Of a stretch of DNA of 64,000 nucleotides, positions 33,352 to 42,686 are shown piece by piece (the stretch's first letter is position 1; each line of letters begins with the position of its first letter). Location of the stretch: positions 780,444-844,443 of the forward strand of contig JAUNAC010000002.1 of the NCBI GenBank assembly GCA_030527825.1. Direction: 5' to 3'. Made by a program: the position numbers and the translations under genes. Under the pieces are notes generated by a model. The model was not told the DNA's origin and ran no database searches. It saw nothing but the letters and a program-made list of their open reading frames with translations. This stretch comes from Lautropia sp. Its GTDB lineage: Bacteria; Pseudomonadota; Gammaproteobacteria; Burkholderiales; Burkholderiaceae_E.

Positions 33352-34293
33352 ATGAACAATATGCCTCTTCAGCCTTCCCTGCTCCATTCATTGACCTGGT
33401 TTGCCCACATTGCCCGCCATCAGAGCTTCACCAGAGCGGCGACGGAGATGGGCGTCACGCGGGCCGCCCTGTCGCAGCACCTGAAGGGTCTGGAACAGTT
33501 GCTCGACGTTCGGCTGATGAACCGGACCACCCGGAACATGTCCCTCACGGAAGCGGGACAGCGCCTGCTGGACGTCATGCAGCCTGCCCTGAGCAACATC
33601 GAACAGGTGCTTGAGGAGCTGAACGATACCCAGCACGAACCTGCGGGCATGATCCGGCTGTCCACGTCCCGGGTCGCCGCGCGTACGCTGATCGAGCCGC
33701 ACCTCCCAGAGCTCCTTGCCCGCTACCCAAAACTGCGGCTGGAACTGGTGACTGACGACGGGTTCTCCAATATCGTGCAGGAGGGGCTTGATGCCGGCAT
33801 CCGGCTGGGCGAAAGTCTGGATGACCACATGGTCGCCGTTCCCATCACGCCACCGCTGGAGATGGCCATCGTGGGCTCACCCGCCTACCTCGCACGCCAC
33901 GGAGTTCCCGAGACGCCCCAGGCGCTGCAGCATCACAACTGCCTGGCCTACCGCTTCACCACAAGCGGCACGATCGACAGCTGGTCGTTCAGGACGCCGG
34001 GCCAGACAGAGCACACCGTCATCTATGAACCCAAGGGCAACCTGGTCTTCAACGACGACGACAGCATGCTGCGGGCCGCGGTGCAAGGCATCGGCCTCGT
34101 GCAGCACATCGACCTGTGCGTGCGCCCCTATCTGGAAGACGGCTCCCTGGTGCGCGTCCTCAAGCCCTGGGCCCGGCCACGATCCCGGTTCTTTCTCTAT
34201 ATTCCGTCACGGGCCCAGATGCCTGCGAAGCTGCGGGCGTTGATGGGGTTTTTGGTTGAGAAGAGGGAGCAATTGAAGTCATTAGGGAAGTAG
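33352..34293 (+). CDS. LysR-family transcriptional regulator
   Basis: 313 aa. An N-terminal winged helix-turn-helix (about 10-65: SFTRAATEMGVTRAALSQHLKGLEQLLDVRLMNRTTRNMSLTEAG) is followed by a type 2 periplasmic-binding-like effector domain of the CrgA/PcaQ-like group. Starts at 33352 or 33361 are both possible. Its start lies 133 bases from that of the divergent hydrolase pseudogene, the classic LysR-target arrangement. It is the last gene before the AT-rich island. Confidence 0.92.
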   Translation: MNNMPLQPSLLHSLTWFAHIARHQSFTRAATEMGVTRAALSQHLKGLEQLLDVRLMNRTTRNMSLTEAGQRLLDVMQPALSNIEQVLEELNDTQHEPAGMIRLSTSRVAARTLIEPHLPELLARYPKLRLELVTDDGFSNIVQEGLDAGIRLGESLDDHMVAVPITPPLEMAIVGSPAYLARHGVPETPQALQHHNCLAYRFTTSGTIDSWSFRTPGQTEHTVIYEPKGNLVFNDDDSMLRAAVQGIGLVQHIDLCVRPYLEDGSLVRVLKPWARPRSRFFLYIPSRAQMPAKLRALMGFLVEKREQLKSLGK

Positions 34294-34601
34294 CTGAATC
34301 ACTCCCGTGCAACTGTAATTATCCAAATTATATATATTCAATAATCCACAAATTGCATCCCAATGAATCCAACTAAAAATATCACACTAGTTTATTGGCC
34401 CTAACTATTGCTGCCAACCCGAGATCGATTTTCGGAGAGTTACTTTTTCTCCCGCCTCTTGACAGCAGTGAGTTATTGATCAATCATCGCTTACCTGGAT
34501 AGATCGGTCGCTGCACAGTAAAATGAAAACTATATCCACCTAACCAATTCCCTCTATCCAAACAGATCGCCACGCATGATATAAAATTAATAATATCCTT
34601 A
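34294..34601. other. AT-rich boundary region of the guaA-side island
   Basis: 308 bases with no gene, markedly more AT-rich than the left flank. It begins with a sequence resembling the guaA 3' end (34299-34317). AT-rich short inverted repeats near 34585-34605 may act as a weak terminator for the leftward nuclease-like gene. Nothing else is recognisable. Confidence 0.5.
34299..34317. other. Candidate degenerate attachment site of a guaA-integrated island
   Basis: TCACTCCCGTGCAACTGTA matches the guaA 3' end at 37982-38000 (TCATTCCCACTCAATCGTA) at 13 of 19 positions. It lies exactly where base composition changes, five bases after the LysR stop codon. The 3' end of guaA is a known target of island integrases. 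The match is imperfect, so this could be chance. Confidence 0.35.
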
Positions 34602-35615
34602 TTATGATAAAAAGATAAACTTGATAAAAAGCAGTATGATTAATAACGCCAGCACTGCAGTAGCTAAGCGAAAGATGAACAACTTCTTCACTACAACTAC
34701 ATTGACCTCAGCAAGCTTTACTTTCTCTGCGTTTGTCTCACAAAGCTTTTGTCTATTTTCTCCTATCAAATCATTCAACCTTTTGACCTCACCTTGGTGC
34801 GCTTTATTGACTTGACGTTCAGCAATCAAATTTTTTCGCAATTCCAGGATATCGAGCTGAGCCTTCTCAAGTTCCATTTCAACGGAAGATTTCTCTGTCT
34901 TTACTCGATCGAGCGACCTAAAAAGCTCTTTATTCTCAATCAACAGATACTCCCTCGATTTTGGGTCGCTCAACATACGGCCTCCTATCCATTCTGAAAA
35001 CAGCTTCTTGAGCCACTCCACATGTCGTTCCATCTCCCATTTGGTAGCACAATATTCGGCGACTTTGAACTGCAGCTTATCGGTAACCCGCATTTCGAAT
35101 AACGCAAACCCAGCGCGAAAAAAGTTCTTCGATTTTGCTTCTTCTGTGGCGTGCGTGTGCCATACTTCCAAATGCAATACTCCATGCCATTTCAACTGAT
35201 ACTCGCTGTCTGATTCAAACCTAAAAGAAACATCGGGTCTGTAGCGATTCTCACCGATAATCACTTCTTTCTCAGATGAGCTCTCCAGGATACGTATCGG
35301 AATCTCACGCTTTCCTACTCTCAGCGTCGTGCCAGTAAGTTCCTTGATTGCGCGTTTGCACAATGCATGCGAAAGTGTTTCCCCCGCCCCAACCCTTAGG
35401 CGTGTTGAATCGTTGGATTGATAGTAAAAGTGTCCCCCATTGCCACCTCGGTTGGTACGCTGAAACATAATCTCCCTGTGACCAGGCTCCCCGTCGCTGT
35501 AATACTTTGGAGATTCCCATCGACCAATGAGGCCACGCTTGACTTTATCGGCCTCGATATCGGCCGCCAGTACAATTTCGTTGCAATACTGTGTTTTGTA
35601 TGCCCAATATTTCAT
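34602..35615 (-). CDS. Tail-anchored CoiA-like PD-(D/E)XK nuclease with coiled coil
   Basis: 337 aa. Residues ~75-200 resemble the CoiA-like nuclease fold: ETLSHALCKRAIKEL, RYRPDVSF (Asp128), HLEVWHTH (Glu150), then FFRAGFALFEM. These give the Asp and Glu expected of a PD-(D/E)XK active site; the motif lysine is not obvious (H153/H155 or K161 may replace it). Residues ~225-305 form a long coiled coil and residues ~313-335 a C-terminal membrane helix, so the enzyme would sit on the inner membrane facing the cytoplasm. Codon use is AT-rich, unlike core genes. Together with the next gene it suggests a small defence-type island; function is inferred. Confidence 0.7.
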   Translation of the reverse strand: MKYWAYKTQYCNEIVLAADIEADKVKRGLIGRWESPKYYSDGEPGHREIMFQRTNRGGNGGHFYYQSNDSTRLRVGAGETLSHALCKRAIKELTGTTLRVGKREIPIRILESSSEKEVIIGENRYRPDVSFRFESDSEYQLKWHGVLHLEVWHTHATEEAKSKNFFRAGFALFEMRVTDKLQFKVAEYCATKWEMERHVEWLKKLFSEWIGGRMLSDPKSREYLLIENKELFRSLDRVKTEKSSVEMELEKAQLDILELRKNLIAERQVNKAHQGEVKRLNDLIGENRQKLCETNAEKVKLAEVNVVVVKKLFIFRLATAVLALLIILLFIKFIFLS

Positions 35616-35707
35616 AACCCTATTGATTTTATATTAAACCCAGATTGAGAAAATTTAGAGATGCTTAGTCAGAGCAATACAAATGAACATAGCCCAAACC
35701 AGAAAAG

Positions 35708-37880
35708 CTACCTTAAGCAGCATTTTTTATACTTGAGACCGCTACCGCAGTGACACAGCTCATTCCTGCCGATCTTCATCTGGCCAACATCCCTTGAATA
35801 TCGAGAAAGAGCATCGCCCACTTCTGAGACTGGTTTCATGTTGGCGGTCAGATGTTCCATCTCATCAGAAGCCTGCCATGGAAACTCCAATGTGACAGCA
35901 AACTGGATTTTCCCAAACGGGCTCACAGAGACACCAAACCACTGCTCCGCACGTTGTAGATACTTCCGTTTAACGCATTGAGTCTTCAACACGTCTATCG
36001 CTTCCGAAGATGACGTTGGATTGCAATGGATGCAAACCCCACAGGAAGATGTGCTCGATGCAATCGTAACGTCGTGTCGCTTACCGTCGATCAGCGTCTT
36101 ATTGATGATGGTTCCAAGTAGATTATGGATATTCCTGCAGGAATATTCGTCCATTGAAAGTAAGAAAAAACCAAGTTCCAGAGTTGCTGGATCTTCTCTT
36201 GTTTCGATCTCCTTGATGAGGCTCTCGTAATGAGTACCGCGCATTTTCGTAAGGATACCCTCAGGCGTATCGTTACCAGGCTGTTTGCACCTGCGCACCA
36301 TCATTGCTGTGTCTAGGTCTCGCGCGACGAAGTCTTCAAGTATAATTTGATGGTGCTTCTCATTCTCACCTAACCAGAGATTCTGCTTAAGGTGATACCC
36401 AAGCACGCTCAACTCGTGCAAGTTGAACAGCTTCTCCGAGACGGCCAGACGCAATTTTACATAGCTAAGCAACCGCAACGGAGTTTCCAACATTTCCGTG
36501 AGCGTGTCGAGAAAGAACACGTCCATCACAAACGGAGGTCGGATGACATCAGTTTTCTGAACCTTCAGTGACTGCCTTACCTGAAAGGCCAGTGCCGGAT
36601 AATGTTCCGCCACGGGACTGAAGAGAAAGACCTCCTTGATGGCGGGTGGAAGCTTGATTTCTTTTTTTGTTTTGGCCCACCAATCGACATCCACTGACGA
36701 GTAGCTCGTTCGCGCATCTCCAGCCTTGATCATACGAATCTTGGATTGCAGCAGTGAAGTCCGCTTTAAGCTTGTTATCATTACCCTTGCGCGCAGCGAT
36801 GGTCAACTTCTTAGCCTTAGCTTACAGAATGATAATCCGGTCTCCATAAATGACCATAACATCTGCCTCACCCACAATGTCATTACCACGATGCAGGTTT
36901 ACATTGGCATGGACATGCTCATAGCCGAAGACCTTGGCCAAGCGGCGTTCAGCGAACTTTTCTGTAAAAGCACCACGATGCTTCGCGGCCGTCGGACTAT
37001 AAGCCTTGTCGTCCAACATCCAAAAGAAAGGAGATTCGTATAAGGCCTCGAAAATTGCGTACTCTGAAAAAAGTAATACTGTCCCTCGATCGGTCTGTAA
37101 CAGCGGACGAGCAGCGACTTCGTTGAAGTCACCTAATTCCTTGAACCCAGAATTCGTTCCCACAAAGAGGAATTCACGGAAGAAAGCTTCTACTATGTCT
37201 CTCCCAACACCGCTATGATCCGTCACTTCATCCAGCGAGAACTCAAATGCAGGCAGCCAAGTCACGGGATAAGAGCTGCTCGTCTGGGCACCCGCGAGGA
37301 GTCGAGTCGTCTTCTCCTGTATCAAGACGCACATCGTCTTTGCAATGACTCCCGCTTGGCCGGATGCAAAGCCTTTATTCTTGAGCATCCACTCGTCATC
37401 CGCCTCATATTTCTCTGGCACAAACTCCCTATACTGGAAAGTATAGGCTGACTCAGTACCATAAAAAATGGGCTCTCGCATCGCTAGCCCACGCCACAGA
37501 CTTGACGGTGTAACATTCGCATTTTGCGCATTGAATATGGATACCCATATCGGGTAGGCTATCGAGTCGTGCAGTTCCTTCAAAAGAGCATCAGTGCACC
37601 TGACATACTCATCAATCATATCAGGCGACGGCTGAAACAGTTCTAGCGGCCCTTTTACCATCAAACCAATCAGCGTCGTCAATTCAGTTCGGATAAGGCG
37701 ATCTTTATTGAATACCTGATCCAAGTCAGTCGGCTTCAGTTTGTCGATATAGTGAATGAAATTGTCTCGGTAGCAAATATATGCGAGCGCATGAGCATAT
37801 CCAGGCGATGCTGTTAAATTGGTCAAATCTTCAATGATCAAAGATTCGTCACGCGGCTTTTTAATAAAACCATCTTTCAT
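35708..37880 (-). pseudogene. NERD-like nuclease/SEC-C domain protein, interrupted by stop and frameshift
   Basis: From the ATG at 37880, 352 codons run to GEADVMVIYGDRIIIL and a TAA at 36822-36824. The same frame continues AKAKKLTIAARKGNDNKLKADF...QDSYDQGWRCANELL to QNKK, where the A7 run at 36662-36668 (plus-strand T7) shifts frame by +1 and the protein continues EIKLPPAIKEVFLFSPVAEHYPALAFQ to the C-terminal SEC-C motif GRNELCHCGSGLKYKKCC. Restoring both gives one 723-aa protein. The stop falls at the Q/E of a Q/E-A-K motif expected for NERD-like nucleases. The Cys/His SEC-C motif binds zinc. AT-rich; island gene. Confidence 0.8.
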
Positions 37881-37981
37881 GACAGACCATTTTTCAGTGG
37901 CATTTCCTTGAAAGCCATAGCATCAAATTAAATATTCGGTGAGTTTCCTTACTAAGGCTATCGACTTTTCATCCACATTAG

Positions 37982-38000
37982 TCATTCCCACTCAATCGTA
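37982..38000. other. guaA 3' end, candidate island integration target
   Basis: The last codons of guaA (minus strand ...ATTGAGTGGGAATGA) are a recognised integration target for genomic islands. The imperfect counterpart at 34299-34317 and the change in base composition between the two suggest that 34299-37981 is an inserted, decayed element. No integrase gene remains. Confidence 0.4.
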
Positions 38001-39598
38001 GCCGGCGGCTTGGAGGACACGTCGTAGGTCACGCGGTTGATGCCGCGGACTTCGTTGATGATCCGGCTGCTGGTCTTCTTGAGCAGTGAATAGGGGAGCT
38101 CGGCCCAGTCGGCTGTCATGAAGTCGCTGGTCTGTACGGCACGCAGGGCCACGACGTAGTCGTAGGTGCGGCCGTCGCCCATGACGCCCACGCTCTTGAC
38201 CGGCAGGAAGACAGCAAATGCCTGGCTGGTGAGGTCGTACCAGCTTTTGCCGGTGTTGGGTTCGAGGGTGGAGCGCAGTTCCTCGATGAAGATGGCGTCG
38301 GCCTGGCGCAGCAGGTCGGCGTATTCCCTGCGCACCTCGCCCAGGATGCGGACGCCCAGGCCCGGGCCCGGGAAGGGGTGGCGGTAGACCATGTCATGGG
38401 GCAGGCCCAGGGCCACGCCGAGTTCGCGGACTTCGTCCTTGAAGAGGTCGCGCAGGGGTTCGAGCAGCTTCAGGCCGAGCTGTTCGGGCAGCCCACCGAC
38501 ATTGTGGTGGCTCTTGATGACGACGGCTTTCTTGCTTTTGGCGCCCCCAGATTCGATCACGTCTGGGTAGATGGTGCCCTGGGCCAGGAAGGTGGCGCCG
38601 CGGTGGCCGGTGCCGCTGGCCTTGAGCTTTTCGGCCTCGGCCTTGAAGACGTCCACGAACAGGCGGCCGATGATCTTGCGCTTTTGTTCCGGGTCGGATA
38701 CGCCCTGGAGTTCGTTCAGGAACAGCTGGCTAGCGTCGACGCGCACCACCCGGGCGTGCAGTTTGCCAGCGAACATGTCCATGACCATGTCGCCTTCGTG
38801 GAGACGCAGCAGGCCGTGGTCAACGAAGACGCAGGTGAGCTGGTCACCGATGGCGCGGTGGATGAGTGCGGCGGCCACGCTGGAATCGACGCCGCCGGAC
38901 AGGCCGAGGATGACTTCTTCATCACCCACCTGCTCGCGGATCGCAGCCACGGCCTCGTCGATGTGGTCACGCATGATCCAGTCCGGTCTTGCGCCGCAGA
39001 CATCGAGAACGAAGCGCTCCAGCATGGCCCGGCCCTGCACCGTGTGGGTGACTTCCGGGTGGAACTGCACGCCATAGAAGCCGCGTTCCTCGTCCGCCAT
39101 GCCGGCGATCGGGCAGCTGGGTGTGCTGGCCATCAGGCGAAAGCCGGGGGGCAGCTCCGTGACCTTGTCGCCGTGACTCATCCAGACCTTCAGCATGCCA
39201 TGCCCCTCGGGGGTATGGAAATCCTGAATGCCGTCCAGCAGGCGGGTATGGCCACGTGCGCGGACTTCGGCATAGCCGAATTCCCGGGTATGGCCGCCCT
39301 CGACCCGGCCACCAAGCTGCTGGGCCATGGTCTGCATGCCATAGCAGATGCCCAGAACCGGCACCCCCAGTGCGAAGACGGCCTCGGGCGCCCGGTCATC
39401 GACTTCGTAGACACTGGCATGACTGCCGGACAGGATGACGCCTTTCAGCTGGCCATCGGCGGCGTGCTGCCGGATCCACTCGTCACTGACATCACATGGA
39501 TGCACTTCGCAATAGACGTGTGCTTCACGGATGCGCCGGGCAATGAGCTGGGTCACCTGGGAGCCGAAATCCAGGATCAGGATCTTCTGATGGTTCAT
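37982..39598 (-). CDS. guaA: GMP synthase (glutamine-hydrolysing)
   Basis: 538 aa. Class I glutamine amidotransferase domain (about 5-200) with catalytic Cys85 in GICYGMQ and the QFHPEV histidine; ATP-pyrophosphatase domain with P-loop [12 protein letters not shown]-terminal dimerisation domain ending in the conserved PPATIEWE. It converts XMP to GMP with glutamine and ATP. It lies downstream of guaB with a terminator-like hairpin between them, and no clear ribosome-binding site precedes the ATG. Its 3' end borders the AT-rich island. Confidence 0.98.
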   Translation of the reverse strand: MNHQKILILDFGSQVTQLIARRIREAHVYCEVHPCDVSDEWIRQHAADGQLKGVILSGSHASVYEVDDRAPEAVFALGVPVLGICYGMQTMAQQLGGRVEGGHTREFGYAEVRARGHTRLLDGIQDFHTPEGHGMLKVWMSHGDKVTELPPGFRLMASTPSCPIAGMADEERGFYGVQFHPEVTHTVQGRAMLERFVLDVCGARPDWIMRDHIDEAVAAIREQVGDEEVILGLSGGVDSSVAAALIHRAIGDQLTCVFVDHGLLRLHEGDMVMDMFAGKLHARVVRVDASQLFLNELQGVSDPEQKRKIIGRLFVDVFKAEAEKLKASGTGHRGATFLAQGTIYPDVIESGGAKSKKAVVIKSHHNVGGLPEQLGLKLLEPLRDLFKDEVRELGVALGLPHDMVYRHPFPGPGLGVRILGEVRREYADLLRQADAIFIEELRSTLEPNTGKSWYDLTSQAFAVFLPVKSVGVMGDGRTYDYVVALRAVQTSDFMTADWAELPYSLLKKTSSRIINEVRGINRVTYDVSSKPPATIEWE

Positions 39599-39604
39599 GG
39601 CAAG

Positions 39605-39645
39605 AAATAAAAAACAGGCTGCCGGGGCGGTCCGGACAGCCTGAT
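39605..39645 (-). terminator. Intrinsic terminator or attenuator between guaB and guaA
   Basis: Minus strand: CAGGCTG-T-CCGG, loop ACCGCC, CCGG-CAGCCTG, then TTTTTTATTTC. This is an 11-bp stem with one bulged base and a T-rich tail, a textbook intrinsic terminator. The tail ends about seven bases before the guaA ATG, so guaA expression must rely on read-through, regulation of this hairpin, or an internal promoter. Confidence 0.75.
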
Positions 39646-39658
39646 GGACAGCGATGTC

Positions 39659-41119
39659 TTACTCGACGTGGTAGTTGGGGGCTTCCTTGACGATCTGCAC
39701 GTCATGCACGTGAGATTCGCGGATACCGGCATTGCTGATTTCCACAAATTCGGCACGCTGGTGCATGGCGTCAATGGTGGCGCAGCCGCAGTATCCCATG
39801 CTGGCGCGCAGGCCACCACAGAGCTGGTAGGCAATGGCGGTCACCGTTCCCTTGTAGGGAACCCTGCCTTCGATGCCTTCGGGCACCATTTTCTCGGCCG
39901 ATGCGGAAGCATCCTGGAAGTAGCGGTCGGCAGCGCCCTGCTGCATGGCACCCAGCGAACCCATGCCGCGGTAGAACTTGTATGAGCGTCCCTTGTAGAG
40001 GACGATCTCGCCGGGAGATTCTTCGGTGCCGGCAAAGAGCGAGCCCATCATGACGCTGGATGCGCCTGCCGCGACCGCCTTGGCCACGTCACCCGAGTAG
40101 CGGATGCCGCCATCGGCGATCAGCGGAACATCAGTGCCCTGCAGGGCCGCCGCGACGTCGCCAATGGCAGTCAGCTGCGGAACGCCCACGCCAGCGACAA
40201 TGCGGGTCGTGCAGATGGAGCCGGGCCCGATGCCTACCTTGACGGCATCCGCACCGGCGTCGACCAGCATGCGGGCTGCATCGCCCGTGGCGATATTGCC
40301 GGCCACGACCTGAAGATCGGGGTAGTGCCGCTTGATTTCGTGCACCCGCTGGATGACGCCCCGGGAATGGCCGTGCGCGGTATCGACCACCACAACATCC
40401 GCACCGGCTGCGACCAGCAGCTCCAGGCGCTGATGGCTGTCCGGCCCGGTGCCGATGGCTGCACCAACCCGCAGTTTCCCGGCACTGTCCTTGGAGGATT
40501 CCGGGTGGGTGTCGGCCTTCAGGATATCCTTGACGGTCATGAGACCACGCAGCTCGAAGGCGTCGTTGACGACGAGTACACGCTCCAGACGGTGCTTGTG
40601 CATCAGCCGCTGGGCCTCTTCCAGACAGGCACCTTCGCGGACGGTAATCAGTCTTTCCCGCGGCGTCATGATGTTGCGTACGGGCTGGTCAAGCTCGGAT
40701 TCAAATCGCAGATCCCGGTTGGTGACGATGCCGACGACCTTGCTGCCCTCGACTACCGGCAGGCCGGAGATGCGATGCTTGCGGGTCAGCGCAATCACTT
40801 CCCGCACGCTCATGTCGGGCGTGATGGTGATGGGATCGCCCACGACACCGGATTCGTAGCGCTTGACCGCCTGAACCTCGGCCGCCTGCTCTTCCGGGGA
40901 AAGATTCTTGTGAATAATGCCAATGCCGCCCAGCTGGGCCATCACGATGGCCATGCGGCTTTCGGTGACGGTGTCCATCGCTGCCGAGATGAGCGGGATG
41001 TTCAGACTGATCTGCCGGGTCAGACGGGTGCGCAGCGATGCGTCACGCGGGATAAAGTCTGAATAGGCGGGGACGAGCAGGACGTCGTCAAATGTCAGTG
41101 CCTTCTTGGCTATCCGCAT
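39659..41119 (-). CDS. guaB: IMP dehydrogenase
   Basis: 486 aa from the ATG at 41119 ([17 protein letters not shown], the usual family start). TIM-barrel catalytic domain with the active-site Cys in [11 protein letters not shown] and a flexible flap. Two CBS domains are inserted at about 95-205 ([35 protein letters not shown]), which sense purine nucleotides. It oxidises IMP to XMP with NAD+, the first committed step to GMP, upstream of guaA in the same direction. Confidence 0.98.
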   Translation of the reverse strand: MRIAKKALTFDDVLLVPAYSDFIPRDASLRTRLTRQISLNIPLISAAMDTVTESRMAIVMAQLGGIGIIHKNLSPEEQAAEVQAVKRYESGVVGDPITITPDMSVREVIALTRKHRISGLPVVEGSKVVGIVTNRDLRFESELDQPVRNIMTPRERLITVREGACLEEAQRLMHKHRLERVLVVNDAFELRGLMTVKDILKADTHPESSKDSAGKLRVGAAIGTGPDSHQRLELLVAAGADVVVVDTAHGHSRGVIQRVHEIKRHYPDLQVVAGNIATGDAARMLVDAGADAVKVGIGPGSICTTRIVAGVGVPQLTAIGDVAAALQGTDVPLIADGGIRYSGDVAKAVAAGASSVMMGSLFAGTEESPGEIVLYKGRSYKFYRGMGSLGAMQQGAADRYFQDASASAEKMVPEGIEGRVPYKGTVTAIAYQLCGGLRASMGYCGCATIDAMHQRAEFVEISNAGIRESHVHDVQIVKEAPNYHVE

Positions 41120-41227
41120 TGCAGTTTTTCCGCAAAGGGGCATGATAGCAAATTATCCATCCGGCATGACAGCAACGGCGATCTGGCTGACAATTCGAAA
41201 CACTGCGCCACCCGCCCGGCCGGGGCG

Positions 41228-41578
41228 TCAGCTGCGCGCGCGCCGGCGTGCTGCCCGGCTTTTGCTGACCCGCTCCAGGCGGGCAGCCTTCGCATCAAGC
41301 AGAATGGGACAGAGCACCTCGACCCGGTCATCCGCGCTGAGCGGATCATCCAGCCATGCCCGCCTGCCATGGCGTGACAGCCCCCGGGTACGGGCTTCCA
41401 CGGCCTGGATCAGTGCGATACCATCCGGGGCCAGCAGCAGCAGCTGCCGGACCGTGCTACCCGCTGCGATACGGTGCTGGCTGCGAACCAGCCGATAGCT
41501 ACCCGGCGTTTCCTGGTCGGGATATTGCAGGACAAGCTCGGCCAGAAGCCATTCACCCCCGTGGCATTGCGGGTTCAT
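41228..41578 (-). CDS. rnfH: RnfH family protein (UPF0125)
   Basis: About 116 aa, ubiquitin-like beta-grasp protein of the RnfH/UPF0125 family. The diagnostic C-terminal stretch reads ADDRVEVLCPILLDAKAARLERVSKSRA. The ATG at 41578 forms an ATGA overlap with ratA; another ATG nine bases upstream is possible. RnfH commonly follows ratA; it has been called the antitoxin of RatA, but this is not well supported. The sequence is more divergent than usual around the middle. Confidence 0.85.
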   Translation of the reverse strand: MNPQCHGGEWLLAELVLQYPDQETPGSYRLVRSQHRIAAGSTVRQLLLLAPDGIALIQAVEARTRGLSRHGRRAWLDDPLSADDRVEVLCPILLDAKAARLERVSKSRAARRRARS

Positions 41579-42033
41579 GAGGGGCATGTCTGTCCGGCCA
41601 GCAGCCGGTGGCGACGCTCGGCCTCCCTGACGAATGCGTCGACGAGGGTGTTGGCAATGTGGCCGAATACCGGGCCTAGTACCCGGGCGATCAGGCCCGA
41701 GCCGACCTCATAATCCAGTTCCAGGTCTATGCGACAGGCATCCTCGGCCAGGGCCTTGAATGTCCAGCCCCCCTGCAGACGGGAAAACGGGCCGTCCTTC
41801 AGGCGCAGCTGGATGCGGGAGGGGCGCTCATGGCGATTTTCCGTGGAAAATGTCTGTCGTATACCACGATAGCTAATGGTGATGGCGGCCGACATCCCCT
41901 CGGATGTCCGGGACAGGAGTGTTGTGCCCCCACACCAGGGCAGAAAATCAGGATAATTCTCCACCTGCTCGACCAGGTCAAACATGGTGTCGGCCGAATA
42001 GGGGACGAGAGCAGATTTGCGAATTATGGGCAT
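41575..42033 (-). CDS. ratA: RatA-family START/COQ10-domain protein
   Basis: 152 aa from the ATG at 42033. A polyketide-cyclase/START-like fold of the RatA/COQ10 family: [47 protein letters not shown] and a C-terminal helix. In E. coli RatA has been reported to interfere with 70S ribosome association; related proteins bind ubiquinone. It is divergent from smpB with only 51 bases between the starts and coupled to rnfH. Confidence 0.93.
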   Translation of the reverse strand: MPIIRKSALVPYSADTMFDLVEQVENYPDFLPWCGGTTLLSRTSEGMSAAITISYRGIRQTFSTENRHERPSRIQLRLKDGPFSRLQGGWTFKALAEDACRIDLELDYEVGSGLIARVLGPVFGHIANTLVDAFVREAERRHRLLAGQTCPS

Positions 42034-42084
42034 GGCAGCCCCCCGCATGCGAGCGGGTTCCTTTCAACAGGCATAATACCGACC

Positions 42085-42537
42085 ATGTCGACCATCACGG
42101 AAAACCGGAAAGCCGGGTTCAATTATTTCATCGAGGAACGGATCGAGGCCGGGCTGGCACTGGAGGGCTGGGAAGTGAAAGCCATCCGGGCCGGCCGTGT
42201 GCAGATCCAAGAAGCGTATGTGATTGTAAGGCGTGCAGAGCTGTTTCTGATAGGCGCGCACATCACGCCGCTCATCTCTGCCTCTTCCCACATCAGGCCG
42301 GATGTCACGCGCAACCGCAAGTTGCTGCTGCATGCCACCGAGATTTCCAGACTGATCGGCAAGGTGGAGCGCGCTGGCTATTCGCTGGTTCCCCTGAATC
42401 TGCATTACACGAAAGGCCGGATCAAACTGGCCCTGGGACTCGCCAAGGGCAAGAAACAGTTCGACAAACGGGCCACCGAACGTGAAAAGGACTGGCAGCG
42501 GGAGCGATCCCGCCTGATGAAAAACGACAACCGCTAG
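42085..42537 (+). CDS. smpB: SsrA-binding protein
   Basis: 150 aa from the ATG at 42085 ([18 protein letters not shown]). Typical SmpB: oligonucleotide-binding beta-barrel ([22 protein letters not shown]), basic C-terminal tail ([20 protein letters not shown]). It brings tmRNA to stalled ribosomes in trans-translation. The tmRNA gene itself is not seen within this window. Divergent from ratA. Confidence 0.98.
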   Translation: MSTITENRKAGFNYFIEERIEAGLALEGWEVKAIRAGRVQIQEAYVIVRRAELFLIGAHITPLISASSHIRPDVTRNRKLLLHATEISRLIGKVERAGYSLVPLNLHYTKGRIKLALGLAKGKKQFDKRATEREKDWQRERSRLMKNDNR

Positions 42538-42686
42538 GTGGCTGGCGGTACGCATGTCTTTCGTCTCCGGCATCAGATCAATACATGCATCGTGAGTGCG
42601 GCTCTTGATGACTCAATGTGTCAATTTGGCTGACAATGCCTTGGGAAGCCCATGTCATGTGCATCTTTTTCTAAGCCAATACCGAG

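Noticed and set aside
36822-36824. Recoding of the TAA in the SEC-C gene (read-through or programmed event)
   Set aside because: TAA is the least read-through stop, no flanking recoding signal is evident and a second lesion exists downstream, so simple decay is more likely.
38378-39610. 410-codon open frame opposite guaA
   Set aside because: Complementary shadow of guaA, which is unambiguous with all catalytic motifs.
42538-42686. Possible tmRNA gene next to smpB
   Set aside because: No tRNA-like ends or tag-peptide reading frame are visible in the spacer.
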